Assembly (NCBI GenBank): GCA_013812505.1
Contig: JACCTH010000082.1
Coordinates: 17,242-81,241, forward strand
Direction: 5' to 3'
Source: Acidimicrobiia bacterium
GTDB lineage: Bacteria > Actinomycetota > Acidimicrobiia > Spongiisociales > ZC4RG35
Length of the DNA stretch: 64,000 nt
Positions within the stretch are counted from its first letter, which is position 1; each line of letters opens with the position of its first letter. The position numbers and the translations under genes are program-made. This document shows, in pieces, positions 25,998 to 35,222 of the stretch. The notes below the pieces were generated by a model. The model did no database searches, was not told where the DNA came from, and worked only from the letters and a program-made list of their open reading frames with translations.

Positions 25998-27209
25998 TCA
26001 GATCGGCCGGGTGGCGAGCGCCTTTGACATTCGTTCCATGGCGATTTCGAGGTCGTCATCAGCCAAGGCATAGGAGAGCCGGGCATATCCGTCGAGTCCA
26101 AAAGCCTCGCCTGGAACGACCGCGACGTCCGCCTCTTCGAGGAGATAGCTGGCGGCCGCCATTGACGAGTCGAAGCCGCCGATGGCCGGAAACGTGTAAA
26201 ACGCCCCCTCGGGCTCGAGGCATTCGACCCCATTCATCTCGTTCAGCCAGCCGACCATTGCTTGGCGCCTCTTGTCGAAGGAGAGTCGCATGTCTTCGAT
26301 CGGCTCGCGCGGCCCGTTCAAGGCCGCCACGGCCGCCTGCTGGGCGATGTTGTTCACGTTCGAGGTGAGATGTGATTGATAGTTGGACGCCGCCTTGATC
26401 ACATCGGCGGGGCCGACCAGCCAGCCCACTCGCCAGCCAGTCATGGCGAACGTCTTGGCCACCCCGTTGACGATGAGCCAGCGATCACCCAGCTCAGGAA
26501 CGGCTGCGATCGAAGGAGCGGAAACCAATCCGTTGTAGATCAACCGCTGGTAGATCTCATCGGTGATGACCCAGATCCTTCGCTCGGCCGCCCAACGGCC
26601 CACCGCTTCCACCTCGGCGGCGGTGTACACCGCTCCCGTAGGGTTCGATGGGGAGACAAAGATCAGCGCCTTGGTCCGGTCGGTGGTCGCTTTGTCCAGT
26701 TGATCGACAGTGACCTTGAAGCCGGTCTGGGAATTGGTGTCAACCACGACCGGGCTTGCTCCAGCTAACCGGCTCGCCTCGGGATAGGTCACCCAGTAGG
26801 GAGCCGGGATTAGAACCTCGTCGCCTGCGTCGAGGATCGCGGCCAGACCCAAGTAAACCGCTTGCTTGCCACCGTTGGTGATGAGGGTTTGGTTCGCGCT
26901 GACCGCCGGCCCCGAAAACTCGGTCGTGTAGTGCGCGACTGCCTCGCGCAGCGCCGGCAGTCCGCTGTTGGGGGTGTAGTGATGATTAGCGGGGTCGAGC
27001 GCCGCCTGGCGAGCGGCTTCGACGATGTGTCCGGGGGTGGCGAAGTCGGGTTCCCCGGCCCCGAGGCTGATGGTCGGCCGACCGGCGGCTTTGAGCTGGC
27101 GGGCGCGCTCGGTGATCGCCATCGTCGAGGATTCGGCAATGGCGCTGACCCGACCGGAGATTCGGTCAGAGACCGTCTTTGACCTCTTCGACGCCTTCTT
27201 CGACAGCAT
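25998..27209 (-). CDS. pyridoxal phosphate-dependent aminotransferase (aspartate aminotransferase type)
   Basis: AGEPDFATPGHI...TPNSGLPALREAV...VSPSNPTGAVY...VNGVAKTFAMTGWRVGW; start uncertain (27209 or 27122). Confidence 0.9.
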   Translation of the reverse strand: MLSKKASKRSKTVSDRISGRVSAIAESSTMAITERARQLKAAGRPTISLGAGEPDFATPGHIVEAARQAALDPANHHYTPNSGLPALREAVAHYTTEFSGPAVSANQTLITNGGKQAVYLGLAAILDAGDEVLIPAPYWVTYPEASRLAGASPVVVDTNSQTGFKVTVDQLDKATTDRTKALIFVSPSNPTGAVYTAAEVEAVGRWAAERRIWVITDEIYQRLIYNGLVSAPSIAAVPELGDRWLIVNGVAKTFAMTGWRVGWLVGPADVIKAASNYQSHLTSNVNNIAQQAAVAALNGPREPIEDMRLSFDKRRQAMVGWLNEMNGVECLEPEGAFYTFPAIGGFDSSMAAASYLLEEADVAVVPGEAFGLDGYARLSYALADDDLEIAMERMSKALATRPI

Positions 27210-27624
27210 CTTTGGCGTCGGCCGTCGTGTCCTTGGCCTCTTCAACGACGTCGGACGCTTTGTCCTTGACTTCATCGGCGACGTCGGCCGTTGCGTCCTT
27301 GGCCTCGTCAACAACATCGGCCGCTTTGTCCTTGACTTCATCGGCGACGTCGGAGACGGCTTCGCCTGGGCTCGACGACCGCATCTCGCTCAGCTTCTCT
27401 TTGCCCTTCTCCCAGGCATCCTCGGCCACGTCCTTGCCTTTCTCCCAAGCCTCTTCGGCCGCGTCCTTGATCTTCTCCATCACGGGTCCGGCCTTCTCGA
27501 GGGCATCGCCCGCGACTTCCTTTGCTTTCGCGAGCAAAGGGCCGGCCTTTTCGGCGGCGTCGTCGGCGAGCTCTTTGCCCTTCTGGGCAGCGTCCTTCAT
27601 CGTGTCCTTGATTGACACTTGCAC
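27166..27624 (-). CDS. LEA-/apolipoprotein-like amphipathic repeat protein
   Basis: DVADEVKDKAADVVDEAKDATADVADEVKDKASDVVEEAKDTTAD; 66-bp DNA tandem repeat; low-complexity helical. Confidence 0.7.
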   Translation of the reverse strand: MQVSIKDTMKDAAQKGKELADDAAEKAGPLLAKAKEVAGDALEKAGPVMEKIKDAAEEAWEKGKDVAEDAWEKGKEKLSEMRSSSPGEAVSDVADEVKDKAADVVDEAKDATADVADEVKDKASDVVEEAKDTTADAKDAVEEGVEEVKDGL

Positions 27625-27637
27625 CCTCCTGTGGTGA

Positions 27638-28357
27638 TTAGGGGTAACGGTAGACGCTGACGATCCGCCCGGCAGCGTCGAGAAGCAGCGCCGTATCGCC
27701 GTTGTTGTTCCACACAGAAGACGTCAAGACCACGGTTTCGCTCCCGGCCGGCATTGTGAACTCACCCAGCTCGATCCGATTGACCGATGATTCGTCGCGC
27801 AGGACAAATCCGGACAGATCGACCGCTCGCCTTTCCAGGTTTCGAATCGTCACGGCCTCATCGGTGTCTTCGCCCGGCGGATTGAAGACGACGTCCACAA
27901 TTGCAACATGAGGGAGAGGGTCGTTGACGCCGCAGATCCCGATGGCCCACATACCCCGAGCGTCGATTCGAGCGTCTCCCTCCGCATCGAGGAGCTCGGT
28001 TGCGCTCGAGCTCAACGCCAGGGCGTGGCCGCTGCGGACCAGCTCCTGGTTGATCCAACTGTCCTCGAAGTAAACCTCGGCCAGGCTCCGATCGAACTGG
28101 TCGACGTCGACGATGACCAACTCGACCATTCGGTCTGCGATCTCGTTCTGAAGCCATTCGCTTGCCTCGGCTCCGTAGCACTCGTCAAGCTCGGGAGCGT
28201 TCACCCCGACCAGACGAACCTCGAGGTCACCGGCCCGAAAGCTGTCCCCGTCGGCGACCCGGTCAACCGTGGCCCCTATTCGATTGGAGGCGAGCGTGGT
28301 GTCCGGGGAATTGGTTGTGACACAGGCGGCAAGGCCGAGCAGGAGGACGAGGCGCAT
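27638..28357 (-). CDS. secreted thermonuclease (SNase) domain lipoprotein with C-terminal lamin-tail domain
   Basis: VDRVADGDSFRAGDLEVRLVGVNAPELDECYGAEASEWLQ plus IVDVVFNPPGEDTDEAVTIRNLERRAVDLSGFVLRDES. Confidence 0.8.
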   Translation of the reverse strand: MRLVLLLGLAACVTTNSPDTTLASNRIGATVDRVADGDSFRAGDLEVRLVGVNAPELDECYGAEASEWLQNEIADRMVELVIVDVDQFDRSLAEVYFEDSWINQELVRSGHALALSSSATELLDAEGDARIDARGMWAIGICGVNDPLPHVAIVDVVFNPPGEDTDEAVTIRNLERRAVDLSGFVLRDESSVNRIELGEFTMPAGSETVVLTSSVWNNNGDTALLLDAAGRIVSVYRYP

Positions 28358-29701
28358 TCACGCCCTGGCTTCAGCGGCGCGGCGGGAGGCGATGTGGATG
28401 AGGTCCCAGACGCCCGAGAATGGAGGCGCGTAGGCAAGGTCGACCCACGCCAGGTCCTCGACCGCCATCTCGGTCCATAGGGCCATGGCCAACCCATCGA
28501 TCTTCTTCCCGGAGCCGGGACCACCAGCGATCTGCGCCCCGACCAGCCGACCCGTCGCGCGGTCGGCGATCACCTTGAGCTCAACTGGCGCGGCATTCGG
28601 CCAATAACCGGCGGTATTGGTGCCGTTGACCGTCCCCGACACCACCTCGAGACCGGCCGCTTCCGCCTGCCGCGAAGTAAGACCCGTCCGAGCCAGCTCC
28701 ACCTCGCCCACTTTGGTGATGGCGGTGCCCAGCACGCCGGGAAATCTCGCTTTGGCCGAACCGTTCATGGAAGCGGCGATGTTGGCGCCGGCAATCCGCC
28801 CGGCCTTGTTGGCCACAGTGCCAAGGGCAATGTTGACTTGGCGCCTGCTGATGCGGTGGGTGGCCTCCGCACAGTCGCCGGCCGACCAGACACCTTCGAG
28901 GTTCGTCTCCTGAAATTCGTTCACCGCCACCGCCCCGCTGTCGCCGAGGGCGATGCCTGTTTCGCGGGCAAGCTCGACTTCGGGGTCGGTCCCAACGCCG
29001 AGCACCACGAAGTCGGCGGGGATCGTGTCGCCACCGGTGGCCACACCCTCGGCGGTTATCCCGTACACAGGCGCCGAGAGCACAAGCTCGATTCCCAGCC
29101 GGCGGCACGCTTCGTTGGCGGCGGCTCCGATGTCGGGGTCGATCGTCCGCGAAAGCACATGGCTGCCAGAAGTAACGAGTGACACGTTGACTCCCCGATG
29201 ACAGAGTGCTTCGGCCGCTTCGAGCCCGATGTAACCGCCGCCGACTACTGCGGCCTTCTTGACTCCGCCATCGACCACGTCGCGTAGTTGGGCGGCGTCG
29301 TCCAAGGACCGCAGTCCGTAAGCGCGGTCGGCGCCGATGATCGAATCTGGCCGCGCCGGTGCGGCGCCGGTCGAATACATGAGAAAGTCGAATCCAATCC
29401 GCGTGCGCTCGCCCTCTTTCTCCACCACGACCGAGCGCCGATCGAAGTCGATGCCACGGACCGTGGTTTGGAGCTGTACGTCGATGCCTTGATCGGCAAA
29501 CTGTTGCGGGGTCCGTGCCACCAATCGGTCGATCGAGGACACTTCCCCTCCGATCAGGTAGGGCTCGCCGCAGGCTGAATAGCTGACGTGGTTGCCCCGC
29601 TCGAAAGCGATGACCTCCAAGTCGGGGACGAGTCGCTTGGCGTGACTGGCCGCCGACATCCCGGCAGCATCGCCGCCCACGACCAGAAGCCGTTGTGTCA
29701 T
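28358..29701 (-). CDS. FAD-dependent pyridine nucleotide-disulfide oxidoreductase (CoA-disulfide reductase/NADH oxidase-like)
   Basis: VVGGDAAGMSAASHAKR...AVVGGGYIGLEAAEAL...VWSAGDCAEATHRISR. Confidence 0.88.
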   Translation of the reverse strand: MTQRLLVVGGDAAGMSAASHAKRLVPDLEVIAFERGNHVSYSACGEPYLIGGEVSSIDRLVARTPQQFADQGIDVQLQTTVRGIDFDRRSVVVEKEGERTRIGFDFLMYSTGAAPARPDSIIGADRAYGLRSLDDAAQLRDVVDGGVKKAAVVGGGYIGLEAAEALCHRGVNVSLVTSGSHVLSRTIDPDIGAAANEACRRLGIELVLSAPVYGITAEGVATGGDTIPADFVVLGVGTDPEVELARETGIALGDSGAVAVNEFQETNLEGVWSAGDCAEATHRISRRQVNIALGTVANKAGRIAGANIAASMNGSAKARFPGVLGTAITKVGEVELARTGLTSRQAEAAGLEVVSGTVNGTNTAGYWPNAAPVELKVIADRATGRLVGAQIAGGPGSGKKIDGLAMALWTEMAVEDLAWVDLAYAPPFSGVWDLIHIASRRAAEARA

Positions 29702-31062
29702 CGGTCAACGCCGGCCGACGCGCCCTCAAACGTCCAGTTGTTCTTGGCTTCGCGGGCGCGGTCGATATCGACGAACGCGAGGAGGATGAAGCCGAGAACG
29801 AAGAGCACGATGAGCGAAAGGATTGCGTTGCGGCTGCTCCCTGTCATCTGGTTGACGATCCCGAAGAGCAAGGGACCCCAGATCGCGGCGAACTTCGAGA
29901 ACACCGAGTAAAACCCGTAGAACTCGGCCGAGGCTTCTTCCGGAATCATCGATCCGTAGAGGCTGCGAGACAACGCCTGGGTGGCGCCCAGCACCAGGCC
30001 GACCGAAGCCGCCAGACCCAGGAAGGGGATGAACTCGCCGTCGGGCAGCCGATAGCCGAGCACCGAGACGCCGATCCAGAGAACGAGGGAGATGAGGATC
30101 GCCCTTTTGGGGCCGATCCGGTCAGCGATCCACCCGAAGGTGAGCGCGCCGACAAACGCGACCGCCTGCACGACCAGAAAGGCGATCGCCACGTCGCCCG
30201 TCTCCAAGCCCAAGGTCTCGGTGGCAAATGCCGACGAGATCGAGATGATCGTTTGGACTCCGTCGTTGTAGAGCAGGAAGGCGAGGAGGAAGAGCAAGAG
30301 GTGGGGAAAGTGCCGCAGCCTTCGCACTGTGCTCCAGGTGCGTCCGAAACCGATCCGCGCATAAGTCAGGAACCGGTTGCCGCCCCCGGGAGGAAGTTGT
30401 TCAGCGACTCCTGGCTCGCGCAGACGCCGGAATGAGAAGATCGCAAAACCGAGCCACCAAAGCCCGGCCGCCACGATGGCGATGCGGGCGGCCGTGGCGG
30501 TGAAGCTGTCCGGGCTGAACTGGATGAGGAGCAGGGAAAGCAGGAACTGCAATCCCCCCCCGAGGTAGCCGAAGGCGAATCCTTTCGAGGAGACGCGATC
30601 GATCGTGTCTGCGGTGGTGAGGTGGGGAAGGAAGCTGTCGTAAAACACGGCGGCGATTGCCCAACACGTCTCGACCACCAAGAAGAGGATCACAGTCGGC
30701 CAGACCGCTCCTGGCCCGACGAACGCAAACCCAATCGAGAGGATTGCACCGGTGTAGGCGAATATCCGCAGGAACCGAAGTTTGGAGGCGGCGAAGTCGC
30801 CGACAGCGCCCATCACCGGGGAGACGACGAACGCGATTATCGCCGCCGCGCTCACCATGAAGCTGAACATCGATTCTCCGTCGACCAGGCGGCCGAACAG
30901 AAGCACCCCGCCTTCGGGCATGATCTCGCCGGTGAAGATCGCCGGGAGCAACACCGCCAAGATGGTGGTCGTGTAGGCGGAGTTCGCCCAGTCGTACATC
31001 GCCCAGCCGAAGATCGATCGCCGGTCGTTTCTCATCGGGCGCGACATTACGGCCGGGGCCAT
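29698..31062 (-). CDS. MFS transporter, UMF1/Atg22 family
   Basis: IFGWAMYDWANSAYTTTILAVLLPAIFTGE; start probably internal (MRNDRRS, 31035). Confidence 0.85.
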   Translation of the reverse strand: MAPAVMSRPMRNDRRSIFGWAMYDWANSAYTTTILAVLLPAIFTGEIMPEGGVLLFGRLVDGESMFSFMVSAAAIIAFVVSPVMGAVGDFAASKLRFLRIFAYTGAILSIGFAFVGPGAVWPTVILFLVVETCWAIAAVFYDSFLPHLTTADTIDRVSSKGFAFGYLGGGLQFLLSLLLIQFSPDSFTATAARIAIVAAGLWWLGFAIFSFRRLREPGVAEQLPPGGGNRFLTYARIGFGRTWSTVRRLRHFPHLLLFLLAFLLYNDGVQTIISISSAFATETLGLETGDVAIAFLVVQAVAFVGALTFGWIADRIGPKRAILISLVLWIGVSVLGYRLPDGEFIPFLGLAASVGLVLGATQALSRSLYGSMIPEEASAEFYGFYSVFSKFAAIWGPLLFGIVNQMTGSSRNAILSLIVLFVLGFILLAFVDIDRAREAKNNWTFEGASAGVDR

Positions 31063-31077
31063 TACTTTGAGGCGTCG

Positions 31078-32298
31078 ATGAAATTTGTCTACTTGTTTGG
31101 GATTGTGTTCTTCGTTGTTTCCTGTAGCGGCAGCGGCGAGCCGATTTCAACTACATCAACGGCCACAATCGAGCCTTCCGTGACATCCACGCCCTCCGCG
31201 GTGACGACTGCCACATCGGGCCAGAGCACTCCCGGCCAGTCCACAACAACGGCCGAGCCGTTGCCGGCATTGCAAGCGCTGACCTACACCGAAATTGCCG
31301 CCGGGCTGCCGTTCCCAACCATGATCAGCGCCCGTCCGGCCGATGGGGCGTTGTTCTTCATTACTAAAGACGGGCAGGTTTGGGAGTTTGCTGAAGCTGC
31401 GCCGGAGCCGGTGATGGACATCTCCGACCTGGTTGTCAATCGCGGCGAACAGGGCTTGCTGGGCATGGCCTGGCATCCAACCGATGCCTCCCGGCTCTTC
31501 CTCCATTATTCCGACGTCAATGGCGACACCACGATCGTCGAATACACCGATCTCGACGCGGCCCAGAGTCGAATGTTGCTCAGCGTCGACCAGCCGGCCG
31601 CCAACCACAACGGCGGCACCATCGAGTTCGGCCCCGATGGTTTTCTGTGGATTGCGCTCGGAGATGGCGGAGGTGCTGGAGACACTTTTCAGACCGGGCA
31701 AACCACCGACGACCTGTTGGCCGGCCTGCTCCGCATCGACGTCGACGGTGATCCGTACGGGGTCCCAGCTGACAATCCCTATGTCAACGGTGGAGGCGCC
31801 CCGGAAGTCTGGGCGACGGGCCTCCGCAACCCCTGGCGCGTCTCTTTCGACGAGGGTCTCGTCTATATCGGCGATGTCGGCCAGGGCGCCTATGAAGAGA
31901 TCAACGTCGCTTCCGCCAGTGAGCCCGCCCTCAACTACGGATGGAACCTCACCGAGGGGCTCCATTGCTACGACCCGCCCCAAGGTTGCGACACGGCCGG
32001 GCTCACGCTGCCGGTGGTCGAGGTCGCACACTCGGATTCCGGCACCTGCTCGATCACCGGCGGTGTGGTGTACCGCGGCACGGCCATCCCCGAGCTCGAC
32101 GGCCACTATTTCTATTCCGACTACTGCGGAGGCTGGTTGCGAAGCTTCCTCTTCGACGGGAGCGCCGCCACCGGCCTCGCGGATTGGACCGAACAAGTAG
32201 GACTCCCTGGCGGGGTGGCCTCCTTTGGCGCCGATGCTGCCGGCGAGATCTACGTCCTCACCAACGAACGCATCCTCCGGATCGACCCCGTCAGATAG
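31078..32298 (+). CDS. PQQ-dependent sugar (glucose/sorbosone) dehydrogenase, lipoprotein
   Basis: Lipobox FVVSCSGSG; RGEQGLLGMAWHP, ATGLRNPWRVSFDEGLVYIGDVGQGAYEEI, GGVVYRG. Confidence 0.88.
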   Translation: MKFVYLFGIVFFVVSCSGSGEPISTTSTATIEPSVTSTPSAVTTATSGQSTPGQSTTTAEPLPALQALTYTEIAAGLPFPTMISARPADGALFFITKDGQVWEFAEAAPEPVMDISDLVVNRGEQGLLGMAWHPTDASRLFLHYSDVNGDTTIVEYTDLDAAQSRMLLSVDQPAANHNGGTIEFGPDGFLWIALGDGGGAGDTFQTGQTTDDLLAGLLRIDVDGDPYGVPADNPYVNGGGAPEVWATGLRNPWRVSFDEGLVYIGDVGQGAYEEINVASASEPALNYGWNLTEGLHCYDPPQGCDTAGLTLPVVEVAHSDSGTCSITGGVVYRGTAIPELDGHYFYSDYCGGWLRSFLFDGSAATGLADWTEQVGLPGGVASFGADAAGEIYVLTNERILRIDPVR

Positions 32299-32304
32299 CC
32301 GGTT

Positions 32305-32329
32305 TTACGCTACCGAACCGGCACTTTTG
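32305..32329 (+). terminator. hairpin after sugar dehydrogenase
   Basis: GCCGGTT-ttacgctaccg-AACCGGC followed by acttttgg. Confidence 0.4.
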
Positions 32330-32411
32330 GGTGACCGGTTTGGTCGCGAAAACGGCTTCGGGCGCGCCGTGATCCCCGATTCTGTCGGTACCAGTTGATA
32401 GCCTCGGCAGG

Positions 32412-34094
32412 GTGGATGGAAATGGGATTTCGGGGCCCCCGGTTGGCCGGGTAATCGGGACCGAGGACGCCACCCCGCTCGAGTTTTGGGTGGGGGTGGC
32501 GCCCGATCGTTTCCTCCAGCTCGACGACGTGGTCGCCCTCAGCCGGCCCCTTCCCGGCGGGCAAGTGGTGCATATTTATGGGATCGTCGCTCAGGTGCGA
32601 GCGCGCTACGAAGGCGCCAACTTCGACTCCGACGTTTTCCTGATCGAGAGCGGGCTCCTGCCTGCCGAGGTGTTCGAAACCGCGCAAGTGACCGCGACTC
32701 GCTTCGAGCCCGAGGTGTTCGTCCCTCCGCGCCCCGGCCAAGAAGTTACGGTCGCCCAAGGGCCCGATCGTGATAAAGCCTTGTTCTTCGACCGGATGAC
32801 CGAACGGCTCCCTGTCGGTCTCTCGCGCAACGGAGAGCCGCTGTTCGTCAACCTGGAATTCCTGGACGGACGCCGTGGCGCCCACGTCAACATCTCGGGG
32901 ATCAGCGGGGTAGCGACCAAGACCACCTACGCCACCTTCCTTCTCCATTCTCTTTACAACTCGGGCGTCCTCGGCAATCGCAGCGTCAACACCAAAGCGT
33001 TGATCTTCAACGTCAAGGGCGAGGACCTGCTTTTCCTCGACAAGCCCAACTCGGCGATTGACGACGAGCAGGCCGCGCTGTACAGCAAGCTCGGACTGCC
33101 GGCCGAGCCGTTTCGGTCTTTCCAGATCTTTGCTCCGCCTCGCAAGGGCGGCGACGTGGTTGTCCCTGACGTCGCCAGCCGGGTCAAAGGTGTCACCCCC
33201 TTCTTCTGGACGCTCGAAGAGTTCTGCCACGAGGGTCTCTTGCCGTTTTTGTTCGTCGAGTCGGAGGACGAACGATCCCACTACACGATGGTGGTGCACA
33301 ACGTCATGGTTCAACTGCAGAAAGCGACACCGATCGGGGAGGGTGCCGTCCGAGTCGAAGACCGCGAGGTCCGTACCTTTCGTGAACTGGTCGATGTGAT
33401 CACCTTCAAGGTGCAGAACGATCAGGAATGGTCGGGTCCGGCGATCGGCGCCGGCACCGTCAACGCTTTCGTGCGGCGGTTGTACGGAGCGGTCCGGCAC
33501 GTCGAGCCCCTCATCCGCGGCGACCAGACCGCGCCCGAGAAGAATCGGATCAACCTCGACCATCAGGTGACGGTGGTTGACATTCACAACCTGCACGACC
33601 GGGCCAAGCGCTTCGTCGTCGGGGTCACGATCCGCAAGGCGTTCGATGAAAAAGAGAGCTCCGGACAGTCGAACGAGTTGCTTTTCCTGGTCCTCGACGA
33701 GCTCAACAAGTATGCGCCCCGGGAAGGGGCCAGCCCCATCAAAGAGATCTTGCTCGACGTGGCCGAACGCGGCCGCAGCCTCGGTGTAATCCTGATCGGA
33801 GCACAGCAAACCGCGAGCGAGGTGGAGCGGCGGATCATCGCCAATAGCGCCATCCGAGTCGTCGGCCGGCTCGATCCGGCCGAGGCATCGCGCGAGGAGT
33901 ACGGGTTCCTCCCCGCGGTCCATCGGCAGCGCGCGACGATCATCAAGCCGGGGACGATGCTGCTTTCCCAACCGGAGTTGCCGATCCCACTGGTGCTCGA
34001 GTTTCCCTTTCCGGCGTGGGCGACGAGAGCGGCCGAGGCTGGCAAAGCAGATGACGACGATGAGCTGGCCGACCCATTTGCCGGTCTGGATTGA
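32412..34094 (+). CDS. herA: HerA-like ATPase
   Basis: Start of SbcD/SbcC/NurA operon; N-terminal barrel IYGIVAQVRARYEG, P-loop region GISGVATKTTYA, Walker B LLFLVLDELNKYAP, ILIGAQQTASEVERRIIANSAIRVVGRLDPAEA. Confidence 0.8.
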   Translation: MDGNGISGPPVGRVIGTEDATPLEFWVGVAPDRFLQLDDVVALSRPLPGGQVVHIYGIVAQVRARYEGANFDSDVFLIESGLLPAEVFETAQVTATRFEPEVFVPPRPGQEVTVAQGPDRDKALFFDRMTERLPVGLSRNGEPLFVNLEFLDGRRGAHVNISGISGVATKTTYATFLLHSLYNSGVLGNRSVNTKALIFNVKGEDLLFLDKPNSAIDDEQAALYSKLGLPAEPFRSFQIFAPPRKGGDVVVPDVASRVKGVTPFFWTLEEFCHEGLLPFLFVESEDERSHYTMVVHNVMVQLQKATPIGEGAVRVEDREVRTFRELVDVITFKVQNDQEWSGPAIGAGTVNAFVRRLYGAVRHVEPLIRGDQTAPEKNRINLDHQVTVVDIHNLHDRAKRFVVGVTIRKAFDEKESSGQSNELLFLVLDELNKYAPREGASPIKEILLDVAERGRSLGVILIGAQQTASEVERRIIANSAIRVVGRLDPAEASREEYGFLPAVHRQRATIIKPGTMLLSQPELPIPLVLEFPFPAWATRAAEAGKADDDDELADPFAGLD

Positions 34095-34097
34095 GCG

Positions 34098-35222
34098 ATG
34101 GTCAAAATTCTCCACACCGCCGATTGGCATGTTGGACGAACGATAAGGGGTCTTTCGCGCGAGGATGAGCATCGGGCCGTCTTGGCTGAGATCGCGGAGA
34201 TCGCGGCGCAAGAAGAGGTCGACCTGGTGTTGTTGGCGGGCGACGTGTTCGACGCCCCCGCCCCGAGCCCGATCGCCGAAGAAATCGTTTATCAAGCCCT
34301 GCTTGCTCTCGCCGAAACCGCACCGGTGGTGTTGGTCGCCGGCAACCATGACAGCCCCGGAAGATTGGAGGCGATAGCGCCGCTCCTGCGCCTGGGTCGA
34401 GTACGAGTGGGCGCCAAAATCTCCTCCGAGGGCATCCTCGACTTCAACGCTATGGCGACGAGGGTGGCGCTGGTCCCCTTCATCACCAAACGGGGAATCA
34501 TTCGCGCCGAGCAAATCCTCAACCTCGACAGCTCCGAACTGCGGAGCGAATACATCGATCGGGTTCAGAAGATCGTAAGAACCCTGTGTGCCGGGATGAC
34601 TGCGGACACCGTGAACGTCGTCCTCGGTCATCTAATGGTTAAAGGCGGAGTCACCGGTGGCAGCGAGCGGGCCGTGCATCTCTTCGATTACGCGATTCCC
34701 ACCAACAGCTTTCCTGGCCACTTCAACTATGTGGCACTCGGACACTTGCATCGCCCGCAGCGAATCCCCGCCCCCCAGCCCATTTGGTACGCGGGTTCTC
34801 CGCTGCAGCTCGACTTCGGCGAGGAGAAGGATCGCAAGGCGGTGATGATCGTCACCGCCGAGCCCGGTCTCCCGGCCCAGGTTGAGTCCCGAGCTCTCAA
34901 CGCGGGTCGCAAGCTCAAGACGCTGCGCGGCACTCTGGAGTCACTCCGCGATGCAGATGTGGGCGAGGCCTATTTGCGAATTGAGCTCGATGATCCGTAT
35001 CGGGTCGGCCTCTACGACGAGGTACGAGAGATCTTTCCGAATGCGGTCGATGTCAAGTTGCGTACTCAGTCCGCGGCGGCAGGGGCGCGGGCGCTAGGTC
35101 GCATCGGCCGTCCGCCACAGGAGTTGTTTGCCGACTACCTGGAAGGCAGATCGATCAAAGACGAGCGGCTCAACGGCTTGTTCGCCGAGCTCTTGGCCGA
35201 AGCCCAGGAAGCCGCCTCGTGA
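34098..35222 (+). CDS. sbcD: exonuclease SbcD / Mre11-type phosphoesterase
   Basis: ILHTADWHVGRTIRG...LLAGDVFDAPAPSP...VLVAGNHDSPGRLEA...VALGHLHRPQ. Confidence 0.93.
   Translation: MVKILHTADWHVGRTIRGLSREDEHRAVLAEIAEIAAQEEVDLVLLAGDVFDAPAPSPIAEEIVYQALLALAETAPVVLVAGNHDSPGRLEAIAPLLRLGRVRVGAKISSEGILDFNAMATRVALVPFITKRGIIRAEQILNLDSSELRSEYIDRVQKIVRTLCAGMTADTVNVVLGHLMVKGGVTGGSERAVHLFDYAIPTNSFPGHFNYVALGHLHRPQRIPAPQPIWYAGSPLQLDFGEEKDRKAVMIVTAEPGLPAQVESRALNAGRKLKTLRGTLESLRDADVGEAYLRIELDDPYRVGLYDEVREIFPNAVDVKLRTQSAAAGARALGRIGRPPQELFADYLEGRSIKDERLNGLFAELLAEAQEAAS

Noticed and set aside
27227-27356. Possible CRISPR or regulatory tandem array
   Set aside because: The 66-bp repeats are coding repeats of the LEA-like protein with no unique spacers.
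27025-27637. Hydrophobic/Ser-rich plus-strand ORFs over the LEA-like gene
   Set aside because: Repeats keep several frames open; the minus-strand product fits a known protein style and lies in a minus-strand gene run.
28581-29729. 382-aa minus-strand ORF
   Set aside because: Arg-rich alternative frame of the FAD oxidoreductase gene.
31156-32196. 346-aa minus-strand ORF
   Set aside because: Antisense to the sugar dehydrogenase gene.
32310-34631. 773-aa minus-strand ORF
   Set aside because: Antisense shadow of herA/sbcD; composition typical of complementary-strand high-GC ORFs and the sense frame has clear family motifs.
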